DNA from: UBA7672 sp034439955
Lineage (GTDB): Bacteria > Pseudomonadota > Alphaproteobacteria > Caulobacterales > Hyphomonadaceae
Length of the DNA: 41,589 nucleotides
Direction: 5' to 3'
Assembly (NCBI GenBank): GCA_034439955.1
Contig: JAWXBJ010000195.1
Location: 1-41,589, forward strand
Positions 6,898-15,222 of the stretch are shown one piece after another. The notes under the pieces were generated by a model, which worked only from the letters and a program-made list of their open reading frames with translations, was not told the origin of the DNA and did no database searches. Both the position numbers and the translations under genes were made by a program. How positions within the stretch are numbered: position 1 is the first letter of the stretch; each line of letters starts with the position of its first letter.

Positions 6898-8619
6898 ATG
6901 GACGCGGACGCCAGGACGAGTATCCGGATCTGCATGGCGATCTGGGCGGCGGCGATGGGCCTCGTCCTGGCGGTAAGCGTGTGGGCGGCGGACGGTCGTC
7001 TGATCTATGCGCTCGACGATCCCTACATCCACCTGGCCGTCGCGGAGAACATCCTGCGCGGCGGCTACGGCGTCAACGCGACCGAGTTTTCTTCCCCCTC
7101 CTCCTCGATACTCTATCCCTTCCTGCTCGCCCTCACCGAGGGGATGGGACTGGGCGAGTTCGGCCCGCTGGTCCTGACGCTCCTTGCTGCAGGACTGGCA
7201 AGCTGGCTGACGCTGACTTTTCTTTTCCGCTCGGTTTTCACCGGCGCCGACAGCCGGGCCTTCTCCATGCCGGCGGCGGTGCTGGTGCTGTTGACGCAGA
7301 GCGCCGTGGCCCTGCCCCTCACCGGCATGGAGCACTCACTGCATGTCCTGGCGGCCGTCGCGGCGTTCACCGGGCTGGTGCGGCTGGCGGAGACCGGGAC
7401 GCCGTCGCTTCTGCTGATGGCCGCGATCGTGGCGATGCCCCTCATCCGCTTCGAGGGCCTCGCCTATTCGGCTGGACTAATCCTCGTCCTCGCCTCGACC
7501 GGCCACGCAAGAGCGGCGGCGGGCGTCCTGGCCGCGCTTGGCCTCTCGCTCGCCGCCTATGCCGGCCTGATGGTCGCGCTGGGCCTGCCCGTCCTGCCTA
7601 GCTCGGTCTCGCTCAAATCCGCCGTGGCGAGTTCGATCGGCGACGAGGGACTGGGCGCCATTGTCGGCGCGCTCGCCGCGAACTTCCGTGACACGATCGG
7701 ACAGACGACGGGCCTGTTGCTGCTTGCAGGCCTCTGCACGCTTGTCGTGCTGCTCGTCCGGGGCGAACCGTCCTCCAGACAGTTGGCGACCCTGCCTGGT
7801 TCCGCGCCTCACAGCAAACCCGAACGGGCTCCAGCGGTCGCGCGTGTCGCGATCATGGGTTGGCTCGACCAATCAACCCTGAATTTTCGCGCGTCGCCCA
7901 GCTTCATCGTCGCCGCGCCATGCAGCTTGGCGATTTCCGGCCATGTTCTGGCGGGCGATTATGGCTGGTTTCACCGCTACGAGGTCTACATCGTGGCGAT
8001 CACAACGCTGACCCTCCTCTACCTGTTCAGGGACTTTCCTGGAAAGGCGGCGCATCCCGCCTCCGCGACGGCCAAGGTCGTCGCGCTCGCCCTGCTGGCC
8101 ATGGCGGCCACCCCCTACGCCTATGCGGCATGGCGGACCCCCGCAGCCTCCCGCGGCATTCACGACCAGCAATTCCAGATGCATCGCTTCGTCACGGAGT
8201 TCTGGCGGGAGCCCGTCGCGGTCAACGATCTTGGCCTCGCCTCCTACCGCAATGACCGCTACGTGCTCGACCTCTGGGGCCTGGGCTCGGAAGAGGTCCG
8301 CATCTCGCGCATGGCGGGTAATTTCGGACCCGGCCTGATCGGCGATCTGGTTCGCCGGCATGACGTCTCGGCGGCGCTCGTCTATCGGGCGTGGTTCGGC
8401 GCAGACATTCCGGCGGACTGGAAAGAACTGGCGGTCATGGGCTCGGACGTCGTGGCCGCGCCGATCGGAGAGGTCCACATCTATGCAACCGACGCCTCGC
8501 GGGTTCAGGACCTGTGCGAGGCGCTCGGCAGGTTCGCCGATACGCTGCCGCGAAGGGTGACCCTGGACCTGTCGGGCTGCAGCCTTGCCATTCCAGCGGT
8601 CACCGCTTCTGTGAGGTAA
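6898..8619 (+). CDS. GT-C type membrane glycosyltransferase-like protein
   Basis: This 573-residue polytopic membrane protein has about eight to ten hydrophobic segments in the first ~400 residues and a soluble C-terminal part (~420-573). Just after the first membrane segment comes 'LDDPYIHLAVAENIL', then 'FSSPSSSILYPFLLA'. Such an acidic DD pair in the first outside loop is typical of GT-C enzymes (PMT/ArnT/arabinosyltransferase-like), which move sugars from lipid-linked donors in the periplasm. The acceptor is unknown. Residues ~285-335 are more polar than expected, so a compensated frameshift there cannot be excluded. It stands alone, 102 bases after ctpA and 162 before virB1, with a weak ribosome site. 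It is not clearly part of the T4SS. Confidence 0.7.
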   Translation: MDADARTSIRICMAIWAAAMGLVLAVSVWAADGRLIYALDDPYIHLAVAENILRGGYGVNATEFSSPSSSILYPFLLALTEGMGLGEFGPLVLTLLAAGLASWLTLTFLFRSVFTGADSRAFSMPAAVLVLLTQSAVALPLTGMEHSLHVLAAVAAFTGLVRLAETGTPSLLLMAAIVAMPLIRFEGLAYSAGLILVLASTGHARAAAGVLAALGLSLAAYAGLMVALGLPVLPSSVSLKSAVASSIGDEGLGAIVGALAANFRDTIGQTTGLLLLAGLCTLVVLLVRGEPSSRQLATLPGSAPHSKPERAPAVARVAIMGWLDQSTLNFRASPSFIVAAPCSLAISGHVLAGDYGWFHRYEVYIVAITTLTLLYLFRDFPGKAAHPASATAKVVALALLAMAATPYAYAAWRTPAASRGIHDQQFQMHRFVTEFWREPVAVNDLGLASYRNDRYVLDLWGLGSEEVRISRMAGNFGPGLIGDLVRRHDVSAALVYRAWFGADIPADWKELAVMGSDVVAAPIGEVHIYATDASRVQDLCEALGRFADTLPRRVTLDLSGCSLAIPAVTASVR

Positions 8620-8781
8620 ACTCGGCAGGCGCAGAAGTGGCCGCAGCACGCCGTTGAGCGCTCCGAACCGGTCTGGCCGCCCTCACGCACATCGCGCCGC
8701 CGCTTCGCATAAACAGGCTGGCAATCCGGCGTCCGGCTGGGGTAGGGTTAGCGGTGGGGCGAGGTTGCGTAGGATCAGCGG

Positions 8782-9369
8782 ATGGAGCGATTTCGCGGAC
8801 CGGCCTTGGGGGCCGCGCTGACAGCCATGATCATGTCGTCCACCTTCGGCGCCCCGGCCGGAGCGCAGGTCCTGGAAGTGGGCCCTGCCGGCGTGGTGCA
8901 GCTGTCGAAGCCGGAAGCTCGGCCGCTCGAAGGCGCGCCGGGGGCCAACCCTCGCGCACGTTATCCTGGTCGCCTGTCCCAGGCGGCGCCAATCCTTGAT
9001 CGCGCCGGGGCTGCGGCCGACCTGTCCCCCCTTCTCCTGCAAGCTGTCGCCTATGTGGAATCCCGTTTTGACACGGACGCGGTGTCCCCCCGGGGGGCGC
9101 TCGGCATGATGCAGCTGATGCCAGGGACGGCGAAGGATTTGGGCGTCGATCCATCCGATCCCGAGGACAATGCGCGTGGAGGGGCCGACTATCTCCGACT
9201 TATGCTCGTGAGGTTCGACGGCAATGTCGAGCTTGCGCTCGCGGCCTACAATGCGGGACCGTCCGCCGTGCTCCGGCATGGCGGCGTGCCGCCCTATCGC
9301 GAAACCCGCGCCTATGTCGACGCGGTGATGGACTATCTGGCGCGGACCAGCATGGCGGAGACCGAGTGA
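8782..9369 (+). CDS. virB1: VirB1-like lytic transglycosylase
   Basis: This 195-residue exported protein has a signal peptide ending near 'PAGA|QVLE', a short linker and a family 23 SLT domain (~70-190). The catalytic Glu93 lies in 'AYVESRFD'; 'GALGMMQLMPGTAKDLGV' and 'AAYNAGPSAV' are the diagnostic SLT motifs. It cuts peptidoglycan glycan strands to open a path for the secretion channel. It is the first gene of the virB operon and its stop overlaps the next start (TGATG). A general housekeeping transglycosylase is less likely given the position. Confidence 0.88.
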   Translation: MERFRGPALGAALTAMIMSSTFGAPAGAQVLEVGPAGVVQLSKPEARPLEGAPGANPRARYPGRLSQAAPILDRAGAAADLSPLLLQAVAYVESRFDTDAVSPRGALGMMQLMPGTAKDLGVDPSDPEDNARGGADYLRLMLVRFDGNVELALAAYNAGPSAVLRHGGVPPYRETRAYVDAVMDYLARTSMAETE

Positions 9370-9683
9370 TGGCAACCTGGAAACACGTGACCGGGCTTGC
9401 CGCCCTCGCCCTTCTCGCGCCTGGATCGGCCCTTGCGCAGGGGGGCTCGGATCCACGCGGATCAGGACCCATCCTCGCTGCGGTCAACTGGGTGCAGGGA
9501 ACCCTGCTGGGCAATGTGGCGACGGCGGTCGCCGTGATCGCGGTCGCGATCGTCGGGTTCATGATGCTGACGGGCCGGATGAACTGGAAACATGGCATTA
9601 CCGTCATCTTCGGCTGTTTCATCCTGTTCGGGGCGACCGTCATCGTCGCCGGCATCCAGAGCGCAGCGCGCATCGCGGGGTAA
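9369..9683 (+). CDS. virB2: VirB2 major pilin-like subunit
   Basis: This encodes 104 residues: a signal peptide ending near 'SALA|QGGS', then a short polar stretch and two transmembrane helices (~46-66 and ~75-96) separated by a 'GRMNWK' turn. That is the layout of TrbC/VirB2 pilins, which polymerise into the T4SS pilus. The start overlaps the virB1 stop by one base. The GTG at 9366 would only add one residue. Confidence 0.9.
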   Translation: MATWKHVTGLAALALLAPGSALAQGGSDPRGSGPILAAVNWVQGTLLGNVATAVAVIAVAIVGFMMLTGRMNWKHGITVIFGCFILFGATVIVAGIQSAARIAG

Positions 9684-9686
9684 TCC

Positions 9687-9971
9687 ATGGCCGGCATGGA
9701 GCGCGACATGGTGTTTTCCGCGCTGACCCGGCCGCAGATGTTCGCGGGCGTCAGCTATTCGTTCTTTGTGCTGAATCTCGTCGTCACGACCGAGGTGTTC
9801 CTGATAACGAAGTCGTTCTGGGCGATCGTCACCGCGCTGGTCCTGCACGTCCTTGGATATCTGATGTGCCTGCGCGAGCCGCGCTGGCTCGACCTCTGGA
9901 TTCTGAAAGTCAGCCGCTGCCCGCGCGTTCCCAATCACGGACACTGGCGATGCAACTCCTATTCGCCCTGA
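9687..9971 (+). CDS. virB3: VirB3 inner-membrane protein
   Basis: This 94-residue protein has the short VirB3 pattern: 'VFSALTRPQMFAGVSYSFF' followed by paired hydrophobic segments (~20-60) and 'LREPRWLDLWILKV'. VirB3 sits at the inner-membrane base of the T4SS and works with VirB4. The gene is 3 bases after virB2 and 7 before virB4. The last ~15 residues are Cys/His-containing and unlike the family, a minor extension. Confidence 0.9.
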   Translation: MAGMERDMVFSALTRPQMFAGVSYSFFVLNLVVTTEVFLITKSFWAIVTALVLHVLGYLMCLREPRWLDLWILKVSRCPRVPNHGHWRCNSYSP

Positions 9972-9978
9972 CCTGGAC

Positions 9979-12360
9979 ATGAGCCAGACAAAACCCCGAC
10001 CGGACCGGGCGCGACGTGCGAGGCTTGCGCGCCGCGAACGTCTGGCCGGCGACATCCTTCCCTATGTCCGACACATCGACGACGAGACGATCCTGTTGCG
10101 CGACGGCCAGCAGATGCAGGTCCTGCATCTCGCCGGGTTCGCGTTCGAGACAGCCGACACGCAGGAGCTGAATTACCGCAAGAATGTCCGCGACACGCTG
10201 CTGCGGGGGGTCGCATCTACCCGCCTCTCTCTGGGGTCCTACGTCATTCGCCATCTCGTGCGACCCGACATGCCCAGCGCGCTCGGGAATCCGTTCGCCC
10301 GCGCCCTCGACGACGCCTGGCGCGACAAGCTTTCGAGCCGCCGGCTCTATGTCAACGATCTCTTCATCACCCTGACGCGCAAACCCTCGATCGGCCGCTC
10401 GCGCCTGCCCAGCTTCGGCGCCGGCAAGTCCGCGAGCGCCGTCCACCGCACCCACGACCGGCGCGAACTGGATGCAGCGCGCGACAGCCTTCTCGCCGCC
10501 CTCGCACCCTATGGCGCCCGTCCGCTCGGCCTCTATCAGACCGCCGACGGGACGTTCTCCGAGCCGATGGAGTTTCTCGCCTTCCTCTTCGACGGCGAGC
10601 TTCGCCCCGTTCCGCACGCCCGAGGCGACCTCAGGCGCGCCATCATCGACCGCCGCGTGAGCTTCGGGCGCGACGCCCTGGAATTTTCCGGCAATGAGCG
10701 CTCCCCCCGCACGCTGGGGGCGATGCTGTCGTTCAAGGAATATCCGCCGCACTCCTCCGCCGGCCAGCTCGACGCCCTGTTCCGCGTCGCCAGCGAGATG
10801 GTGGTCTCGCAGACGTTTTCCTTCGTCGACCGCCAGTCCTCACTCAACCGGATGAACCTCGCCCTGCGGCGGATGCGCGCCGCCGACGACGAGGCCCTCT
10901 CCCTTCGCCGCGACCTCGTGCAGGCCAAGGACGATGTCGCGGCCGGACGCGCCGTGTTCGGCGAGCATCATGTGACCGTCATGGTGCGGGCCGAGGAATT
11001 CGACGCCCTCGACAGCGCCGTCGCCGACGTACAGGCGGCGATGACCGAGATCGGCGTCATCGCGGTGCGCGAGGATGTCGCGATCGAGCCCTCCTTCTGG
11101 GCGCAGTTTCCCGGCAATTCCAGCTACATCCCCCGCAAGGCGCTGATCTCGTCGGCCAATTTCGCCGGCCTCGCCAGCTTCCACAACCATCCGATGGGCC
11201 GCCCGGACGGCAATCACTGGGGACCCGCCGTCACCGTCCTGGAGACAACGGCGGCCTCGCCCTATTACTTCAACTTCCACAAGGGCGACCTTGGCAACTT
11301 CCTGGTCATCGGACCTTCCGGCTCTGGCAAGACGGTGGTGCTGAATTTCCTGATCGCCCAGTCCGAGCGCTTCCAGCCAAGGGTCATCTTCTTCGACAAG
11401 GATCGCGGCGCCGAGATCTTCCTGCGCGCCATGGGCGGACGCTACGACCTCATCCGCCCCGGCGTGCGCACCAACTTCAATCCGCTGCAGCTCCCGGACA
11501 CGCCGACCAACCGTCGCTTCCTCCAGCAATGGACCGCCAAGCTCGTCACCTCGAATGGCGAGATCCTCACCGCCGACGACTCGGCCGTCATTTCGGCCGC
11601 AGTCAGCGCCAACTACGACCAGGACGCCAGTTTCCGCCGCCTGCGCTTTTTCCGCGAACTTTTTCTCGGCGGACGGCGTCCGACGCCGGGCGATCTCGCC
11701 TCCCGCCTCAATCCCTGGATGGGCGAGGGCGACCGCGCCTGGCTGTTCGACAACGAGGCCGACCGCCTCGATCTCGAGGAACGCATTGTCGGCTTCGACA
11801 TGACGCACCTTCTCGACGATCCCGTCCTGCGCACGCCCTGCATGATGTATCTCTTCCATCGCGTCGAGGAACGGCTCAACGGCCAGCCGGCCATCATCGT
11901 CGTCGACGAAGGCTGGAAGGCGCTCGACGACGACGTCTTCGTGGGCCGCATTCGCGACTGGGAAAAGACCATCCGCAAGCGCAACGGGATTGTCGGCTTT
12001 GCGACCCAGAGCACCGGCGACGCGCTCGAAAGCCGCATCGCCAGCGCCGTCATCGAACAGTCGGCCGCGCAGATTTTCCTCCCCAATGCACGCGCGAACG
12101 AACAGGAGTATCGCAAGGGCTTCGGCCTCTCCGGGCACGAATTCGACCTGATCCGTACCCTGCCCGACACCTCGCGGACCTTCCTCGTCAAGCACGGGAC
12201 AGACAGCGTGGTCGTCCGTCTCAATCTCAACGGCCACCGGGATCTGCTGACCGTGCTGTCCGGCCGCGAGCGCACCGTCCGCATGCTCGACGACATTCGC
12301 GCCGAGGTGGGCGACGATCCGGCGGCGTGGATGCCGCGCCTCGTGGCGGGGGCGAGATAA
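9979..12360 (+). CDS. virB4: VirB4 secretion ATPase
   Basis: This 793-residue CagE/TrbE/VirB family ATPase powers pilus assembly and substrate transfer at the T4SS base. The N-terminal ~430 residues match the VirB4 N-domain ('ILPYVRHIDDETILLRDG' near the start). Walker A is 'GPSGSGKT' (about 445-452) and Walker B 'AIIVVDEGWKAL' (about 637-648), followed by 'IVGFATQS' and the 'FLPNARA' region. Length is normal and no frameshift is seen. Its stop (TAA) overlaps the virB6 ATG by one base. Confidence 0.96.
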   Translation: MSQTKPRPDRARRARLARRERLAGDILPYVRHIDDETILLRDGQQMQVLHLAGFAFETADTQELNYRKNVRDTLLRGVASTRLSLGSYVIRHLVRPDMPSALGNPFARALDDAWRDKLSSRRLYVNDLFITLTRKPSIGRSRLPSFGAGKSASAVHRTHDRRELDAARDSLLAALAPYGARPLGLYQTADGTFSEPMEFLAFLFDGELRPVPHARGDLRRAIIDRRVSFGRDALEFSGNERSPRTLGAMLSFKEYPPHSSAGQLDALFRVASEMVVSQTFSFVDRQSSLNRMNLALRRMRAADDEALSLRRDLVQAKDDVAAGRAVFGEHHVTVMVRAEEFDALDSAVADVQAAMTEIGVIAVREDVAIEPSFWAQFPGNSSYIPRKALISSANFAGLASFHNHPMGRPDGNHWGPAVTVLETTAASPYYFNFHKGDLGNFLVIGPSGSGKTVVLNFLIAQSERFQPRVIFFDKDRGAEIFLRAMGGRYDLIRPGVRTNFNPLQLPDTPTNRRFLQQWTAKLVTSNGEILTADDSAVISAAVSANYDQDASFRRLRFFRELFLGGRRPTPGDLASRLNPWMGEGDRAWLFDNEADRLDLEERIVGFDMTHLLDDPVLRTPCMMYLFHRVEERLNGQPAIIVVDEGWKALDDDVFVGRIRDWEKTIRKRNGIVGFATQSTGDALESRIASAVIEQSAAQIFLPNARANEQEYRKGFGLSGHEFDLIRTLPDTSRTFLVKHGTDSVVVRLNLNGHRDLLTVLSGRERTVRMLDDIRAEVGDDPAAWMPRLVAGAR

Positions 12361-13529
12361 TGGCCTTCTGTCCCGCACCACGCGATCTCGGCATGGTCGG
12401 CGGCATCGTCGAAACGGTGGATTGCCACATCCGCACCCTCGTCCATGAGAGCTATCGCGAACTGGTGGGACCGGACACCTGGTTCGCCGGCGCCTTCACC
12501 GGAATGCTGACCATCTATATCGCCCTTCTGGGCTATCAGATCCTGGTCGGACGCGGCGGTCTGCGCGTCACCGAGCTTCCCTTCACCGCCCTGAAGATCG
12601 GTCTCATCCTGGCCTTCCTCACCAGCTGGGCAGCGTATCAGACGCTGATCTTCAACCTGCTGTTCGATGGACCCGCCCAGCTGATGCAGGCGCTTGTCGG
12701 GCCTCTCGCCGCCCAGGGTTCGGGGTTCGATGGCGACGTGATGGGCGGGCTGGAGCGCGCCTTCAACGATCTCAGCAAGGCGGCCGAGACCTATGGAGGC
12801 ATGGCCAGCCCCACCGCCAACCTGCTTCAGGGAGGGCCCATGCTCGGCTCGGGGCTGCTGTGGCTGACGTCCATCACCCTGCTGCTGATGACGCTTGGCC
12901 TGATCGTGGCAGCCAAGATCGTGCTGGCATTTCTGCTGGCTGTGGGGCCGGTCTTCATTGGAATGGTCCTCTTCGAGGCGACGCGGGGCCTGTTCGACGG
13001 CTGGTTTCGCGCGACCCTGTCCTTCGCCATGGCGCCCCTGGCCGTGAACGTCTTCGGCGCCGTGATGCTGATGATCCTGCAGCCCTTTCTCGAAATCCTC
13101 GCGGGCGATGCAGCGCGCCTCAAATTCGACATGGGCGCCGTCATCACGGTCGGCCTCATCGTCGCGGTGTTCGCGATCGTCATGCTGTTCGGGCTTGGCG
13201 CCGTTTCCGGCATTGCGCGCGGTTTCAGCTCGTCGCGCCAGGCCGGCGACGGGCCGTCGATGCGGCGCCTCCCTGCTCCCGATGCGCCGGCCGGGGCGCC
13301 GCCCAGCGAACGCGCCGAGAGCATCGCCGCCCGCATCGCCATGACCGACCGGACGCGGGGGTTCGATGCCGTTGCTGCGCGCCAAACCGGCGAGATTTAT
13401 TCCCGCCGCACCGGCGAGATCGCCGACGCCATGACCGCGTCTGCAGCGCCAGTGATCGTATCCGACCGGCTGGGCCAGGCCTATAACCGGATGCCGCGCG
13501 TCAGCGCCAGGGCAAGGGAGGAGAACTGA
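12360..13529 (+). CDS. virB6: VirB6 polytopic channel protein
   Basis: The ATG at 12360 overlaps the virB4 stop, giving 389 residues. The frame is open far upstream, but that part is only the shadow of virB4. The protein has five to six membrane helices between ~40 and ~285, including 'FTGMLTIYIALLGYQILVGR' and 'AVGPVFIGMVLFEATR', characteristic of TrbL/VirB6. After 'GLGAVSGIARGFSSS' a soluble tail of ~100 residues follows, rich in Ala, Arg and Pro with a repeated 'RTGEI'. VirB6 lines the inner-membrane path; such tails vary between systems. Confidence 0.92.
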   Translation: MAFCPAPRDLGMVGGIVETVDCHIRTLVHESYRELVGPDTWFAGAFTGMLTIYIALLGYQILVGRGGLRVTELPFTALKIGLILAFLTSWAAYQTLIFNLLFDGPAQLMQALVGPLAAQGSGFDGDVMGGLERAFNDLSKAAETYGGMASPTANLLQGGPMLGSGLLWLTSITLLLMTLGLIVAAKIVLAFLLAVGPVFIGMVLFEATRGLFDGWFRATLSFAMAPLAVNVFGAVMLMILQPFLEILAGDAARLKFDMGAVITVGLIVAVFAIVMLFGLGAVSGIARGFSSSRQAGDGPSMRRLPAPDAPAGAPPSERAESIAARIAMTDRTRGFDAVAARQTGEIYSRRTGEIADAMTASAAPVIVSDRLGQAYNRMPRVSARAREEN

Positions 13530-14416
13530 TGGCCGACATCGAGCCGCTGTTTCCTAACATGCCCACGCCGATCGTCGCCCACACCGAACTGGTGCTGAGA
13601 CGCAAGGCGCCGCCGCCGCTGGCGGAAGAAGCCTGGATGGAGATCGCTCTCGACCAGGCCCGGGGCGGGCGCCGGACGGCATGGATCGTCGCCTGCGTGA
13701 TGATCGTGGTTTGCGCGGCGCAGGCCGCCGCGATCGCGCTGATGCTGCCGCTCAAGGAAGTCGTGCCCTACACGGTGCTCGTCGATCGGCAGACCGGCTA
13801 TGTCGAAACGGCCCGCGGCGTCCAGCTTGGCCCGCTCGCCGAGGATCGGGCCATCGTCGAGTCCATGCTTGCGCAATACGTGCTGGCCCGCGAAACCTTT
13901 GATCCGGCGGACTTCAGCGAGCGATATGGGCGCGTCGCGCTCTGGTCGCTTGGGTCGGCGCGGGATGTCTATGTGGGGCAGTATCAAGCGGACCGGCCGG
14001 GCAATGTGCTGGCAGACATGCGGCCGGGCACGACGGTCAGAGTGACGGTCAAGCGAATCGACGTGCTGACCCCGGAAACCGCGCGTGTGCGGTTCGAAAC
14101 GCAAAGGCGCGACACGGCGATCGACCCGATCCGGACCGATTGGCAGTCCCTGGTCTCGTTCCGCTTTACCGGCGCTCCCATGCGCACCGAGGACAGGCTG
14201 CTCAATCCGCTGGGATTTCAGGTAACAGGCTATCGGCGGGATCTGGAAACGCCGCTCGACGCCGGCCCGCCTGCATCCGATGATGGGGCGACAGCGATCG
14301 AGGCGCCGGCCGGACTTGCGGGCGAACCACCGTCCATGCCGCTGGCCGAACCGCTCCCCGAACCGGTCCCGGAACCGGACGATGGAGCACAACCTCCGGA
14401 AGGCGCCGCGCCATGA
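13529..14416 (+). CDS. virB8: VirB8 assembly factor
   Basis: This 295-residue bitopic protein has a cytoplasmic ~50 residues, a TM helix (~51-72) and a periplasmic NTF2-like domain (~75-240) ending in the family motif 'NPLGFQVTGYRRD'. VirB8 nucleates assembly of the inner-membrane complex. A Pro/Glu-rich tail of ~55 residues after the domain is not usual. The start overlaps the virB6 stop (TGATG), leaving no room for a virB7 gene here. Confidence 0.94.
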   Translation: MADIEPLFPNMPTPIVAHTELVLRRKAPPPLAEEAWMEIALDQARGGRRTAWIVACVMIVVCAAQAAAIALMLPLKEVVPYTVLVDRQTGYVETARGVQLGPLAEDRAIVESMLAQYVLARETFDPADFSERYGRVALWSLGSARDVYVGQYQADRPGNVLADMRPGTTVRVTVKRIDVLTPETARVRFETQRRDTAIDPIRTDWQSLVSFRFTGAPMRTEDRLLNPLGFQVTGYRRDLETPLDAGPPASDDGATAIEAPAGLAGEPPSMPLAEPLPEPVPEPDDGAQPPEGAAP

Positions 14417-15219
14417 GGCTTGAGCGAGGACATGCTGGAATGACCCTTCGTTTCGCCCTGCTGGCCTTCGCGGTTTTGTGCGGGATCGGGGCGGCCCATG
14501 CGCAGTTCACGACCGTTCCCGAACCCGGACCCGGCGATCCCCGCATCCGTCAGGTGATGTTCGGTCCGGACCAGGTCGTGTCCATCCGCGGCCGGCTGGG
14601 CTACGAAATGGCCATCGAGTTCGATCCCGCCGAGCGCATCGAGAACGTGTCGATTGGCGACAGCCTCTCCTGGCAGGTGACGCCCAACCGGAAAGCGACG
14701 CTTCTCTTCCTGAAGCCGATGGCCAAGAGCGCCGCCACCAGCATGACGGTGGTCACGACTGAGCGGATTTACAGCTTCGTGCTCACGGCGACGGATGGCG
14801 GCGGTCCCAATGACGCGAACGCCATGTTCCGACTGCGCTTCCTCTATCCCGCGCCGCCCGTTGAGATCGTCGAGGCGCCTCCGCCCGCGCCGCCGCCCGC
14901 GCCGCCGACGCAGAATCTCAATTTCGGCTATTCCTGGTCGGGGTCGAAGAATCTGACGCCCCTGCGTGTCTTCGACGACGGCCAGGCCACCTGGTTCGAA
15001 TTCGCGCCTGACAAGGATGTGCCGGCGGTGTTTATCCTCGGAGCCGACGGCAAGGAGGAAATGGCCAATACGCGCGCCTTCGGCGCCTACACGGTCGCGG
15101 ACTTCGTCTCGCAGTCCTTCATCCTGAGATATGGCAAGGCCAAGACCCAGGTCCACAATGACGCCTGGCGCCAGCCCGCTTTGCCGCCAGGCGCGCCCCG
15201 CGCGCGCAAGGGAGGCTGA
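14413..15219 (+). CDS. virB9: VirB9 outer-membrane complex protein
   Basis: This 268-residue periplasmic VirB9/CagX protein has a signal peptide ending 'AAHA|QFTT', an N-domain (~35-150), a Pro-rich linker (APPPAPPPAPP) and a C-domain with 'NFGYSWSGSKNLTPLRVFDDG' type strands that forms the outer-membrane collar with VirB10. The ATGA overlap with virB8 supports ATG 14413. ATG 14440 has GAGGA 9 bases upstream and gives a neater signal peptide, so it may be the real start. Confidence 0.93.
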   Translation: MRLERGHAGMTLRFALLAFAVLCGIGAAHAQFTTVPEPGPGDPRIRQVMFGPDQVVSIRGRLGYEMAIEFDPAERIENVSIGDSLSWQVTPNRKATLLFLKPMAKSAATSMTVVTTERIYSFVLTATDGGGPNDANAMFRLRFLYPAPPVEIVEAPPPAPPPAPPTQNLNFGYSWSGSKNLTPLRVFDDGQATWFEFAPDKDVPAVFILGADGKEEMANTRAFGAYTVADFVSQSFILRYGKAKTQVHNDAWRQPALPPGAPRARKGG

Positions 15220-15222
15220 TCC

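Noticed and set aside
11529..12359. Upstream extension of the virB6 frame
   Set aside because: It overlaps virB4 and encodes Arg-rich nonsense; the TAATG junction gives the real start at 12360.
10840..12381. 513-codon minus-strand ORF opposite virB4
   Set aside because: Antisense of conserved virB4 codons; composition typical of shadow frames.
11613..13385. 590-codon minus-strand ORF opposite virB4/virB6
   Set aside because: Spans two real genes on the other strand and has no recognisable domain.
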